64,000 bases of DNA from Enterobacterales bacterium CwR94 (GCA_002837195.1 KZ478059.1:124001-188000); one strand, 5' to 3'; numbered from the stretch's first letter, positions 30,761 to 39,910 are shown. Made by a program: numbers and translations. Notes: generated from the sequence alone by a model not told the origin.

Positions 30761-31648
30761 TCAGGAACGGTCTGGCAGGCAAAAATCGGTAAGCAATAAT
30801 TGTCGAAACGCCTGAACTGCCGGGCTTTCATGGCGTTGTTTATCGGTAAGTAACACCGCCGTGCGGGTGGGAAGCACCTGACGAAGAGAGACAGCATGCA
30901 AACCGGCCTGCAGGGCAATTTGTTGCGGAAGCAGGGTTGCGAGCGAGGAATGGTGAACAATTTCAAGTGCTGCTTGCACAGAGTTCACGGCGATGGCGAC
31001 CGGAGGTGCAATAGCATGCCGTGCGAATGCGGCATCGATAGCAAGGCGACTGGCAAAGGTTTGATTGAGTAACACCAGCGGAGTGGTCTGCAGCGTGGAT
31101 AGGTCAACCGTGCTCTCGCGAGACAGGGGATGTGCCTTGCCAACCAGCAAAGACAAGGTTTCCTCATAAAACGCGGTTTGGGTTAACGCGGAGTCGTTAC
31201 AGTGATCAAAAGCAATGCCCACATCAGCCTGCTGCATTCGCAAGGATTGGTGTACTTCCTCTTGGGTCATTTCGTCAATTGACAGGGTGATGTTAGGCCA
31301 GCAGCGGTGCCACTGTGCAATCAGCGGGCCAGTAAGCCAGGCGTTAAAAGTGGGGGTAAGCGCAATACGCAAATGACCACGGCTCAGGTCGGCAATTTCA
31401 TTCAGGGCTTGTTTGCCTCGTTGTAACGCTTGAACGGCTTGCTGGGCGTGTTCAAAAAATGTCTCTCCCGCCTCTGTCAGGCGCGTATGTTTGCCACTGC
31501 GATCGAAAAGTGCCGCACCCAGCTGTGCTTCCAGCGCGCGAATCTGTTGTGACAGCGCAGGTTGTGAAACAAACAGTGCTCGCGCGGCGAGGGTAAAGCT
31601 GCGGTGTTCTGCAATGGCGAGAAAATAACGCAGTGAACGTGCCAGCAT
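30761..31648 (-). CDS. LysR-family regulator, CynR-like
   Basis: 295 residues from the ATG at 31648 (an upstream TTG/ATG gives two more). N-terminal helix-turn-helix: FLAIAEHRSFTLAARALFVSQPALSQQIRALEAQLGAALFDRSG, followed by a periplasmic-binding-type effector domain (GHLRIALTPTFNAWLTGPLIAQW, QADVGIAFD). The sequence resembles E. coli CynR, the cyanate-responsive activator, but no cyn genes are here. It is divergent from the deaminase gene, which is its probable target. Confidence 0.9.
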   Translation of the reverse strand: MLARSLRYFLAIAEHRSFTLAARALFVSQPALSQQIRALEAQLGAALFDRSGKHTRLTEAGETFFEHAQQAVQALQRGKQALNEIADLSRGHLRIALTPTFNAWLTGPLIAQWHRCWPNITLSIDEMTQEEVHQSLRMQQADVGIAFDHCNDSALTQTAFYEETLSLLVGKAHPLSRESTVDLSTLQTTPLVLLNQTFASRLAIDAAFARHAIAPPVAIAVNSVQAALEIVHHSSLATLLPQQIALQAGLHAVSLRQVLPTRTAVLLTDKQRHESPAVQAFRQLLLTDFCLPDRS

Positions 31649-31660
31649 AATCACTTACCT

Positions 31661-31707
31661 ATAAGATTTTCTGATTCCTTTGATAATTAATCAGACTTTT
31701 ATCTTAT
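31661..31707. promoter_or_regulatory. Nested inverted repeats between the CynR-like gene and the deaminase gene
   Basis: Outer arms ATAAGAT (31661-31667) and ATCTTAT (31701-31707) enclose inner arms TCTGATT (31670-31676) and AATCAGA (31689-31695). This fits paired activation/recognition sites of a LysR protein controlling its own and the divergent promoter. Confidence 0.6.
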
Positions 31708-31772
31708 GAAAGCGTTCAACTAGCCTTAAACAGACTGATTGAATGACTGATAGACAGAGGAGAGGAACAACC

Positions 31773-32240
31773 ATGGATCCGATTAAGCGAACAATTGAAC
31801 TGGCAATGCGCAATGTGGAAGAGGGAGGACGTCCCTTTGCCACGGTGATTATGCGCGGGGGCGACGTGTTAGCTGAAAGCCCGAACCGTGTTGCACAAAC
31901 ACAAGATCCCACGGCACATGCAGAGATATTGGCGATCAGGCAAGCGTGTGAGGCACAGGGTAGCGAGGATCTGTCCGACTGCGAGATCTACATTCTCGCC
32001 AGCCCTTGCCCCATGTGCCTTGGGGCACTCTATTACTGCAGCCCAAAAGTCGTCACTTACATCACGACGCGTGAGGAATACGTGCAGTATTATCGCGATG
32101 ACCGAAAGTACTTCGAACTGGAAAACTTTTACGCTGAGTTTTCCAAACCCGTTTCACAGCGTCGGCTGCCGATGATCCACCATGCACACAGCGACGCCAT
32201 CAAAGTCTATCAACGCTGGCAGGTACTTAATCAATCCTGA
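31773..32240 (+). CDS. Nucleoside/guanine deaminase-family protein
   Basis: 155 residues of the cytidine-deaminase-like fold. Zinc and catalytic residues are complete: His49 and Glu51 in TAHAEILAI, Cys79 and Cys82 in ASPCPMCLGALYYC. The layout (HAE, PCPMC, then a C-terminal extension with Asp/Glu and His) resembles Bacillus GuaD-like guanine deaminases and related nucleoside deaminases; substrate not certain. ATG at 31773 has GAGAGGA upstream. Controlled probably by the divergent CynR-like protein. Its end overlaps the next, convergent gene by 10 bases. Confidence 0.85.
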   Translation: MDPIKRTIELAMRNVEEGGRPFATVIMRGGDVLAESPNRVAQTQDPTAHAEILAIRQACEAQGSEDLSDCEIYILASPCPMCLGALYYCSPKVVTYITTREEYVQYYRDDRKYFELENFYAEFSKPVSQRRLPMIHHAHSDAIKVYQRWQVLNQS

Positions 32241-32665
32241 TGTGCTGATGCGCGTATCACTGACACCAGGCGAAAGGTTTGGAACACCAATTCCATCTCT
32301 TCACTCCAGTGGCCTTCGCGAGAAAAAAACGCGCGATGATGCTGCCGCCAGGTGTCCAGTGACAAATCACCTTCTCCTTCCATCGCCGCCAAGGCTTCAG
32401 ATACATCGCAAAAGCGAATCAATCCCAGCGAATGCAAACGTATCACGCAAACCGGTAACTGGCGGCTATTCAGTACGATGTGATAACTGCCGGGTAAGGC
32501 GGGGCAGGAGGCGTGCTGAAAAGAAGCCAAAGAAGAGGTGGTGGCCGTTTTTTTACCCTGAATAACCAACGTTGCGAGTTCATCGGCCAGTGCTGCATTG
32601 TCGCCAAAGGCCCAAACGCTGGCGCCTGGATACTGCTGAAGTAGTTCATCAACGCTTTGTGTCAC
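32231..32665 (-). CDS. ASCH-domain protein
   Basis: About 144 residues of the ASCH fold (PUA-like beta-barrel, RNA-binding or YqfB-type amidohydrolase relatives): VWAFGDNAALADELATLVIQGKKTATTSSLASF near the N terminus, PVCVIRLHSLGLIRFCDVSEALAAMEGEGDLSLDTWRQHHRAFF (typical of the DUF/ASCH family) and ELVFQTFRLV at the end. The GTG at 32665 has AAGGA seven bases upstream; ATGs at 32671, 32680 and 32683 are alternatives. Function not known. Confidence 0.8.
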   Translation of the reverse strand: MTQSVDELLQQYPGASVWAFGDNAALADELATLVIQGKKTATTSSLASFQHASCPALPGSYHIVLNSRQLPVCVIRLHSLGLIRFCDVSEALAAMEGEGDLSLDTWRQHHRAFFSREGHWSEEMELVFQTFRLVSVIRASAHQD

Positions 32666-32986
32666 CTGCATTTCCTTCATCATTGAGAAAGCCAATAACT
32701 ATTGTGTCATTCACCCGTTTCTTTGACTACCGTCAACGCGATCATTCCGATGTGAGGCAAAATCCCCTATGCGCTAATTTAACCATAAAGAGGTATTTGT
32801 GTTCATCCACTGGCACCGATGGAAGGTTGTCACAGTAAAGTCTATTACTGCTGTGGCGCCCAATACGCGCCAATATCCCTCAATCTATATCCATGCGGTA
32901 TGTCGATGTGGAGTGGAATTACATAAAGTGTTTTATGATTGCGACGATCCAAAATTGGCTCGCCGGTGGTTAGGTTAGAAATAACG
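32666..32986. other. Intergenic region, no gene seen
   Basis: About 320 bases between the ASCH gene and the fimbrial regulator gene. No frame with a good start, and no repeats noted. It holds the promoter of the ASCH gene. Confidence 0.4.
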
Positions 32987-33007
32987 AGCCCGGCAGAACA
33001 CCGGGCT
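32987..33007 (-). terminator. Terminator of the fimbrial regulator gene
   Basis: Seven-base stem AGCCCGG/CCGGGCT with a seven-base loop, eight bases past the stop on the minus strand. The tail is weak (CGTTATTT). Confidence 0.6.
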
Positions 33008-33014
33008 GAATTAA

Positions 33015-33422
33015 TTATGAGGCTTGATAATAGCGAGTTTGTTCTTGCCACGCCGACTCAGAGAGATACCAACGTAATGTATTACTCATGAGGGACGGGG
33101 TGACCTGTGCTTTTCCCTGGTCAACAAGTTTCAGTAAGGTGTTACGTGTTTGATAGATACCAAGACCACTGTCTTCTGCCAACGTACGTGTTGATATCCA
33201 CAAACAATAATCGTCATTTGGAAATGCTTCACAGCGTTGTTTTAATGCATCAAATACGCGTTCAGCAATTAACACGCGCTTTCCCTTCGGTTTAGATTTC
33301 TCCTTTATCAATTGTAATGGTTCATTCTGGTGCCCTTCGCATTGTTGAATGAAAAGGGTGTCTGCATGATTAATGGACGTTCCAAATACGCGATGTAATA
33401 GAGGAAGACTTTTATATGTCAT
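33015..33422 (-). CDS. PapI/FaeA-like fimbrial regulator with an N-terminal extension
   Basis: 135 residues. The last 70 residues resemble the FaeA/PapI winged helix: LWISTRTLAEDSGLGIYQTRNTLLKLVDQGKAQVTPSLMSNTLRWYLSE has the helix-turn-helix and the end hydrophobic/aromatic pattern (TLRWYL for TYWFL). The first 60 residues are unlike PapI (77 residues) and include a basic stretch KSKPKGKRV. It is divergent from the fimbrial operon with 525 bases between, the usual position for such regulators. No GATC occurs in that interval, so a Pap-type Dam switch is not supported. Family placement is moderate. Confidence 0.65.
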   Translation of the reverse strand: MTYKSLPLLHRVFGTSINHADTLFIQQCEGHQNEPLQLIKEKSKPKGKRVLIAERVFDALKQRCEAFPNDDYCLWISTRTLAEDSGLGIYQTRNTLLKLVDQGKAQVTPSLMSNTLRWYLSESAWQEQTRYYQAS

Positions 33423-33947
33423 TAACTAACTCCTTCAGTTCTCTTAATTGACTCGCGAAGTCAAATAAATCCTTTTGATACATGTGCTTATGATTGTTTT
33501 GCGCAGGTGGGTAGCGAGTAGGCACGGAGTGTAATCTGTCATTAAAATCGGTTTTTTTCAAGAAAAACAAACAATCATCCTGAGTCTTGTTTATGTTTTA
33601 GTTTATTATTCTATTTTGTTTTATTGAGCGAGTTCTTGTGTCGCAAAAATATAAGTAACGAATCTTCTTAAGATGAAAGTTTTGAATTGTCGTTTTTAGT
33701 AAATAAAAACTTTTCAGGATGCTACCAACTTTGTAAGAATGTTTGGGCCGGTTAAATCAGATAGCAATAATCTGTGTGGAAAACCTTTTTGACGTACATG
33801 ATTGCGGCTTATCAAGGCTAAGTGTGTCTGCTCATATTTAATTGGTATTACGAAAATGGCATCTTCGCCATTAAGTTAAATTGGAAAACGATAGGGAAAC
33901 ATTCGCGATAGCGGTGGGCTCTCTACATATAAATCAGGATGAGAAAA
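33423..33947. promoter_or_regulatory. Regulatory region between the fimbrial regulator and the pilin operon
   Basis: 525 A+T-rich bases holding two divergent promoters. Many A and T runs suggest bending and H-NS/Lrp-type control. A small hairpin AATGGC-atcttc-GCCATT (33855-33872) lies in the probable leader of the pilin gene. No GATC, no invertible-repeat pair and no long direct repeat were found. Confidence 0.5.
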
Positions 33948-34505
33948 ATGAAACTGAACAAAATCATGATGGCAGCAATGCTGGCTTTCGGCGCAACTTC
34001 AATGGCTCACGCTGCAGAAGGTGATCCTTCTAAAGATCAAGGACATGGTCAAATCCACTTCAAAGGCCATATCGTTGATGCACCTTGCTCCATCAAACCA
34101 GGTGAAGATGGCGACGGCCAGACTGTGTACTTGGGTCAGATTTCAAACGCAGTATTAGCAGCGAATGGCAACACCGGTACTTCTTCACCACGTCCATTCC
34201 AGATCACTCTGGAAAACTGCGCGATGGGCACGCTGAAAAGTGTTAAAACCAAGTTCACTGGCCCAACCTCTAAATGGGATCAGAACAACCTGGGCATGAC
34301 CGGTACTGCTGATGGCGCAAGCATTGTGCTCACCGATGGTACTGGCAAGAAAACCAAACTGGGCGAAGCCTCAGCAGCTCAGCAGCTGCAAAATGGTAAC
34401 AACACGCTGAGCTTCTCTGCATACCTGCAGGGTGGCGGTAAAGACGCAGTTATCGTCCCTGGTGAGTTCAGCAGCATCGCTGACTTTACTCTGGCATACG
34501 AATAA
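33948..34505 (+). CDS. Major fimbrial subunit (type 1/Pap-like pilin)
   Basis: 185 residues; signal peptide MKLNKIMMAAMLAFGATSMAHA. Pilin features: GQIHFKGHIVDAPCSI (first Cys), PFQITLENCAMGTL (second Cys of the disulfide), and the C terminus ADFTLAYE with the penultimate Tyr needed for chaperone and usher recognition. AGGA lies eight bases before the ATG at 33948; an ATG at 33939 overlaps the ribosome site and is less likely. First gene of the operon and followed by a hairpin, as expected for the most abundant subunit. Confidence 0.93.
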   Translation: MKLNKIMMAAMLAFGATSMAHAAEGDPSKDQGHGQIHFKGHIVDAPCSIKPGEDGDGQTVYLGQISNAVLAANGNTGTSSPRPFQITLENCAMGTLKSVKTKFTGPTSKWDQNNLGMTGTADGASIVLTDGTGKKTKLGEASAAQQLQNGNNTLSFSAYLQGGGKDAVIVPGEFSSIADFTLAYE

Positions 34506-34514
34506 TGCGTAAAC

Positions 34515-34545
34515 GGTATGCCGCATTTGCGGCATACCGTTTTTT
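34515..34545 (+). terminator. Hairpin/attenuator after the major pilin gene
   Basis: Perfect ten-base stem GGTATGCCGC/GCGGCATACC with loop attt, followed by G and six T. It lies between the major and first minor subunit genes and should make expression of the rest of the operon lower than that of the pilin. Confidence 0.85.
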
Positions 34546-34566
34546 GCTGGGAAAAGGATGCCCGAA

Positions 34567-35085
34567 ATGAAGCCCATATTTCTTAGTGCGATAATGCTTT
34601 TATCATTGCCTTCCGCTTATGCGGAAGTGTTTGCGAACAGTGAACATATTGATGTCGCCAGAGTCGGCCTTAAAGGTTCCATTCTTAATGCCGCATGCTC
34701 TATTGATGCCGGCAGCCAGCATCAAACCATCAGTTTAGGTATCACCCCGGTAGAATCATTATTAAAAAATGTTCAGGTGACGCCTTTTTCAATACGATTA
34801 ATTAACTGTGCGAGACTTGCCAGCCAAGGGCGAAATTTCAAAATAACCTTTGAAGGGGTTCAGCACCAGACGACATTTTTACTCATGGGTAAAGCATCTG
34901 GTGTGGGTGTTGAAATAGCAGACAGCTATGGAAATATTGCTTACTCGGGGCAAGGACTGTCCGAGCGCCAAATCGATAAAGAGAATATGGAACTTAAGTT
35001 CCAGTCACGTCTAATGGCCAATAAAGAGTCCATACGTGCAGGGGATCTTCGGGCGAGCGTGCGTTTTAGAATGGATTACTTTTAG
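34567..35085 (+). CDS. Minor fimbrial subunit (possible PapH-like terminator)
   Basis: 172 residues, signal peptide ending SAYAEV. Pilin Cys pair in NAACSIDAG and LINCARL; end RASVRFRMDYF has the aromatic C-terminal pattern. Being directly after the major pilin and before the usher is the position of papH/mrpB, the anchor or terminator subunit, so that role is inferred. ATG at 34567 is chosen, with AGGA eight bases upstream. Confidence 0.8.
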   Translation: MKPIFLSAIMLLSLPSAYAEVFANSEHIDVARVGLKGSILNAACSIDAGSQHQTISLGITPVESLLKNVQVTPFSIRLINCARLASQGRNFKITFEGVQHQTTFLLMGKASGVGVEIADSYGNIAYSGQGLSERQIDKENMELKFQSRLMANKESIRAGDLRASVRFRMDYF

Positions 35086-35096
35086 GGAAGAAAGCG

Positions 35097-37594
35097 ATGC
35101 GTCATTCACTTAAGAGACGAGTGAAATTTCGTCTCTCAGTTATCAGCTTATCCATTACACTCTCTTTATACTTCCCGTATGAAGCGTTTGCTAATGATGA
35201 TATTCAATTTAATACTGATGTAATGGATGTCAGTGATAAGAAAAATATCGACATATCCCAATTTTCCCAGAAAGGATTTATTCTCCCTGGCGCTTACTCG
35301 TTTACCGTATTAATTAACCAGCAATCTTTGGTTGATGAAGACATCATTTTTTACCCACCCGATAATTCCACCACCGGCAGTGAAGCCTGTCTGTCGAAAA
35401 ATATCGTTGAGCAGTTTGGTTTGAAACCAGACATGCGTGAGGTGTTAACCTGGTGGCATCAGAATGAATGCCTGAATATTGCCAGTATTCCCGGGATGAC
35501 GGTCAGACCCGATCTGGGTGCAAACCGCCTGGCAATCACAGTACCCCAAGCCTATTTGGAATATCAGTCATCAGATTGGGATCCACCTTCTCGCTGGGAT
35601 AATGGTATCCCCGGCATTTTTGCTGATTACAGTGCCTCTTTTCAGTCAACGCATCCTTCGAAAAGAAAGAGCAGTTACAGTGTATCGGGGAACGGCGTGA
35701 CAGGGTTAAACCTTGGTGCATGGCGTTTTCGTGCAGAGTGGCAAGGGCAATATCAGCATACCACGGGGAGTGATGAACAGACCAAAAGCAAACTGGACTG
35801 GAGCCGCTACTATGTCATGCGTGCGATACCTCGCTGGCAAGCCCGCCTGATTGCCGGTGAGAACTACACCAAGTCAGCACTGTTTGATAATTTCCGTTTT
35901 GCTGGCGTCAGTTTGGCCACCGATGAAGCTATGTTGCCACCTGTCCTGCGTGGCTACGCACCCGAAATAACAGGAATAGCGCGCACCAATGCCAAAGTTA
36001 TCGTCAGCCAGCAGGGGCGCGTCATCTATGAAACACAAGTGCCAACGGGGCCGTTTCGTATTCAGGAGCTCAATGAGGCCGTATTTGGCCAACTTGATGT
36101 GCGCATTGAAGAACAAGATGGCACGGTGCAAACCTATCAAGTTGACACAGCGAGTATCCCTTATTTAACACGTCCAGGACGTGTTCAATATTATCTCGCG
36201 GCAGGTAAACCTTCTGCGGTAGGGCACAGCGCGAATGGGCCAATGTTTGCCACAGGAGAGTTTTCCTGGGGCGTAAACAATGGTTGGTCGCTTTATGGGG
36301 GAAGCGTGCTGAGTGGCGATTACCTTGCCATGACTGCCGGTATCGGACGCGATCTCATGGTCTTAGGGGCACTCTCTTTTGATGCCACCTACGCACGGGC
36401 AGTGATCAACAAATATGGCACTTATGCTGGCGGCTCTTACCGTGTCAGTTACGCCAAACGTTTTGAATCCACTGACAGCCAGATTACGTTTGCCGGTTAT
36501 CGCTTCTCAGAGCGTGACTTTATGTCGATGAACGACTTCTTGTCAGCGCGTACTCGTGGTGTACTGAATAACAACAGTAAACAACTTTATACCATTACGT
36601 TTAATAAAAGTTTCAGAGACTTAGGAATGAGCTTCTTCCTGAGTTGGGCACACCAAACGTATTGGAACCGCCATGCGAATAACCGCTATGACGCCAGCCT
36701 CGCTAAGTACTTTAATTTCGGTGACTGGAAAAACGTCAACGTGCAACTGTCGGCTTACCGTAATCAGTTCAACAATAAAACGGACGACGGGATTTATCTT
36801 TCTCTTAGCATGCCGTTAGGTGCTCAGGCATCCATGTCATCCAGCTCATCGGTAATTAATGGCAAGCTGTCACAACAGGCAAGTTATTCCCAACGCATAG
36901 ATGACCGAAATAATCTTCAATTCAGTACCAGCATGTCAGAGTCAGGCGGAGGAGTGTATGGCTATCTCAATCATCTTGGGGATAACGCACAAATTACCGC
37001 CAATATAAACTATCAGCACAACCGCTTTACCTCCTTTGGCTTAAATGCGCAGGGGGGATTACGGTGACACCAGAAGGAGGCGCATTCCATCGTGTCAGCC
37101 AGATGGGAAGCACTCGTATGCTCATTGACACCGGCGGGGTGGCTGATGTGCCCGTTCGCAGCTTTGGTGCACCTGTGCGCACCAATTATTGGGGCAAAGC
37201 GGTGGCAACGGATATTAATAGCTATTATCGGACACGGGCCAAGATCGACCTCGATAAACTCAATAATAACGTTGACGCGAATAAATCAGTGGTACAAGCA
37301 ACATTTACTGATGGTGCCATTGGCTATCGTAAGTTTTCAGTTGTCGCGGGTTTGAAAGCCATGGCGATATTACGTCTTGCAGATGGCACGTTCCCCCCCT
37401 TTGGCGCCATTGTTAAAAACAGCAAAAAACAGCAAACGGGTATTGTCTCTGATGAAGGTAATGTTTATTTAAGCGGTATTGTTGCAGGCGAGATCATGGA
37501 CATTGAATGGAATGGTAAAAAGCAGTGTAGTGTTAAGTTACCAATAAAAATAGATTTGAATAATCTGGACTACCTGTTGTTGCCTTGTGCTTAA
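35097..37594 (+). pseudogene. Fimbrial outer-membrane usher, split by a one-base frameshift
   Basis: PapC-like usher that forms the outer-membrane secretion pore and assembles pili. 35097-37067 encodes 656 residues: signal peptide, N-terminal chaperone-binding domain (FNTDVMDVSDKKNIDISQFSQKGFILPGAYSFTV), barrel and plug (VPTGPFRIQEL). The stop TGA at 37065 follows a G6 run (37052-37057). The C-terminal barrel strands and plug-like domains continue in the -1 frame (37064-37594: GGVADVPVRSFGAP, VVQATFTDGAIGYRKF, ending LLLPCA). Joined, the protein would be about 832 residues, a normal usher length. Either a seventh G or -1 slippage on G-GGG-GGA gives QGGITVTPEGGA, which matches PapC-type sequences. 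Read literally, the usher is truncated and pili would not assemble. Confidence 0.88.
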
Positions 37595-37630
37595 CCATAA
37601 GTGTTTTAGTGAAAATTAAGGAATTTTAAA

Positions 37631-38374
37631 ATGAGAAAAAAAACATCACGTGCTTTATGTGTATTGGCCTGTCTTGCCCTTCAGCCAATGTCACATGCTG
37701 CGATATCACTGGACCGTACGCGGATTATTTATGATGAACAACAAAAATCAGTGAGTCTGGCATTAAGTAACGAGAATGCTAAGTTGCCCTATCTGGCACA
37801 AGGATGGCTGGAAAATGAAAAAGGGGAGAAACTTAAATTACCTTTTACAGTATTACCCCCTGTTCAGCGCATAGAGCCTGGTGAGAAAAGCCAGTTAAAG
37901 GTACAGGCATTGCTTTCCGCTAAGCAGCTGCCAGCCGATCGTGAAAGTGTTTATTACTTTAATTTGCGGGAAATTCCACCTCGCAGTGAAGAGTCAAATA
38001 CGCTACAAATCGCACTGCAGACGCGAATTAAAATGTTCTATCGACCAAAATCACTTTTTGTCGAACGCCCCGATTTAGTAAAACCTTGGCAGGAAAGTAT
38101 CACCTTGACCAGAGAGGGCGATAAGTATCGTGTGCATAACCCTACGGGATATTTTGTCACCCTGGTGGATGCCAGCCAGAAATATAAAGGGCAAACAGTG
38201 TCAGGATTTGAGGCAGTAATGATAGAACCTAAGGGAAATACACTGCTGAATGTCAGTGCTACACAATTGGGTAGTGCCCCTGCTCTCACTTATGTTAACG
38301 ATTTTGGTGCGCGCCCGGTGATGATTTTTAATTGTCAAGGAAGTGAATGCAGATTTTCAGAGAGTAAAATGTGA
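37631..38374 (+). CDS. PapD-like periplasmic fimbrial chaperone
   Basis: 247 residues with signal peptide ending MSHA. Chaperone motifs: ISLDRTRIIYDEQQKSVSLALSNEN, LPPVQRIEPGEKSQLKV, and SVYYFNLREIPPRSE, which is the family signature with the invariant Arg and the G1-strand region; C-terminal domain ends ALTYVNDFGARPVMIFNCQGSEC. It serves the subunits of this operon and is the second chaperone in the window, clearly different from the one at 18.5-19.2 kb. Confidence 0.93.
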   Translation: MRKKTSRALCVLACLALQPMSHAAISLDRTRIIYDEQQKSVSLALSNENAKLPYLAQGWLENEKGEKLKLPFTVLPPVQRIEPGEKSQLKVQALLSAKQLPADRESVYYFNLREIPPRSEESNTLQIALQTRIKMFYRPKSLFVERPDLVKPWQESITLTREGDKYRVHNPTGYFVTLVDASQKYKGQTVSGFEAVMIEPKGNTLLNVSATQLGSAPALTYVNDFGARPVMIFNCQGSECRFSESKM

Positions 38375-38384
38375 GGATATTCTG

Positions 38385-38897
38385 ATGAAGAGAGTGCTTT
38401 TGGCGGGAGTACTGCTCTTTTCTGCCCAATATGCTCTGGGGGGAATTGGCAGTGGTGAAAAAAGTAAGGTCAAAACAGTGCCTATTTATGTCACTGTTCT
38501 TTCTCCGAGTTGTACAGTTAACGGTGTCAATGATGCCACAGTCGACATTTCCTTTAACGGGATGCAGTCAGATGCGATCAATGGGAAAAATTACGCCAGA
38601 AGGGTAGATTATAACATTCATTGTGAAGAACCCAATGGTACCCAGTTGCGTATGCTTTTTATGGGTGCAGGTGCATCATTTGATTCTGCATTGGTCGCCA
38701 CATCTCACCCAGATTTGGGCTTTAGAATTAAAACCTCAACGGGTGGTGTGGAAAACATTGACTTACACAAATGGCACTCGTTTGTTTATCCCGGCCAAAT
38801 TCCTGAATTGTTTGTCGTTCCGGTTAAAAAAGCGGGTTCAACGATCAATCCTGGCGTATTTACGGGCACTACAGTGATGGTGTTGGCATATTTATGA
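38385..38897 (+). CDS. Minor fimbrial subunit 2
   Basis: 170 residues; signal peptide MKRVLLAGVLLFSAQYALG. Pilin Cys pair: LSPSCTVNG and NIHCEEP; end TTVMVLAYL has the hydrophobic alternating pattern of a pilin F strand. Resembles PapE/PapK or MrpC/E-type tip-fibre subunits in position. ATG at 38385 follows the chaperone stop by 10 bases with GAGGAT upstream; the 3' end overlaps the next gene (ATGA). Confidence 0.75.
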   Translation: MKRVLLAGVLLFSAQYALGGIGSGEKSKVKTVPIYVTVLSPSCTVNGVNDATVDISFNGMQSDAINGKNYARRVDYNIHCEEPNGTQLRMLFMGAGASFDSALVATSHPDLGFRIKTSTGGVENIDLHKWHSFVYPGQIPELFVVPVKKAGSTINPGVFTGTTVMVLAYL

Positions 38898-39364
38898 AAA
38901 AAAATTTTCCATTGATGCTATTGATTGCCAGCAGCTATTCTCAGGCAGGTTCATTGACTCTGGGGTTAAAGGCGGAGGTTTTGGAGCCTGTCAATTGTAC
39001 CGTTAAAGCAACACCGGTTCATTTTGGTGACCGTTTAGCTACCACGAAAATAGATGGTGTTTATAATAAGCAAAAAGTGACATACACCGCAGAGTGTGAT
39101 TCGGTGCCGCCTGAGCTTTTATTGACGCTTTCGGTGATTGGAAAGGCGACGTCATTTGAAAAAAGTGCCTTGCAGACCAGTAAAGAGAATCTGGGAGTGA
39201 GGCTTATCGTGGATGGTAAAAAATTAGTTCTTAACGAGAGTATAAAAATAAAAGGGTTTAATAATCTTCCTGTCATGGAAGCGGTGTTAGTTAAAGGAGC
39301 AGATGCAACATTGACGGAAGGGGAATTTAGCGCCTCAGCAGCATTACAGGTGGCATATGAATAA
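38894..39364 (+). CDS. Minor fimbrial subunit 3
   Basis: 156 residues with signal peptide (MKKNFPLMLLIASSYSQAG). Pilin-like: Cys pair PVNCTVKA and YTAECDSVP, C terminus ASAALQVAYE with penultimate Tyr. Its start overlaps the previous stop by four bases and its end overlaps the next gene by eight, so the minor-subunit genes are tightly coupled. Probable adaptor in the tip fibre. Confidence 0.78.
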   Translation: MKKNFPLMLLIASSYSQAGSLTLGLKAEVLEPVNCTVKATPVHFGDRLATTKIDGVYNKQKVTYTAECDSVPPELLLTLSVIGKATSFEKSALQTSKENLGVRLIVDGKKLVLNESIKIKGFNNLPVMEAVLVKGADATLTEGEFSASAALQVAYE

Positions 39365-39893
39365 AATACATTGTCGAGCAGTGAAATGCTCACTGCTATT
39401 AACCATGATGTTCTCCACGGTTGTATTTTCTAAAGATAATCTTATGTTTAGCGGAACATTGGTGAAATTACCCTGTATCGTTAAACCGGGTAAAGAGGTG
39501 GTAAATGTTGATTTCAAATCGATTACCACAAAAAATATTTATCGCTATGAAAGAACCAAATCCTATCCTTTCTCATTAGAGTTTACGGAGTGTGATACCA
39601 ATATTGGCGATAAAATGAAAATCACCTTTACCGGGCAAGAAAGCAGTGTTCTTCCGGGCCTGCTTGAAACCAGCAATATTGATGGGCAGCCATCTGGTTT
39701 GGCGGTAGGTATCGAGCTGGAAAATAAAGAACCTTTAATGCTCAATAAAGGAATGATTCATAAAGTCACAACGGGTGACAGTACGGCTCAGTTCTATGCC
39801 TATGTTAAAGGTGAGCCAAAAGCCATTGCGGATAAAAAAATCTTTCCAGGCACATTTACCGCAACTTCAACCGTAATCGTTGAGTACGATTGA
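39357..39893 (+). CDS. Minor fimbrial subunit 4
   Basis: 178 residues; N-terminal signal to about residue 25. Pilin features: LVKLPCIVKPGKEVVNVDF, LEFTECDTNIGDKMKITFTG, GLAVGIELEN and end TATSTVIVEYD. This resembles MrpF/PapF-type adaptor subunits that join the adhesin to the fibre, which fits its place directly before the adhesin gene. Overlaps the previous gene by eight bases. Confidence 0.8.
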   Translation: MNKIHCRAVKCSLLLTMMFSTVVFSKDNLMFSGTLVKLPCIVKPGKEVVNVDFKSITTKNIYRYERTKSYPFSLEFTECDTNIGDKMKITFTGQESSVLPGLLETSNIDGQPSGLAVGIELENKEPLMLNKGMIHKVTTGDSTAQFYAYVKGEPKAIADKKIFPGTFTATSTVIVEYD

Positions 39894-39910
39894 TAGATAG
39901 GGGATGTAAA

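Noticed and set aside
33423-33947. Invertible promoter element like the fim switch
   Set aside because: No pair of matching inverted repeats flanking the promoter and no FimB/FimE-type recombinase gene nearby.
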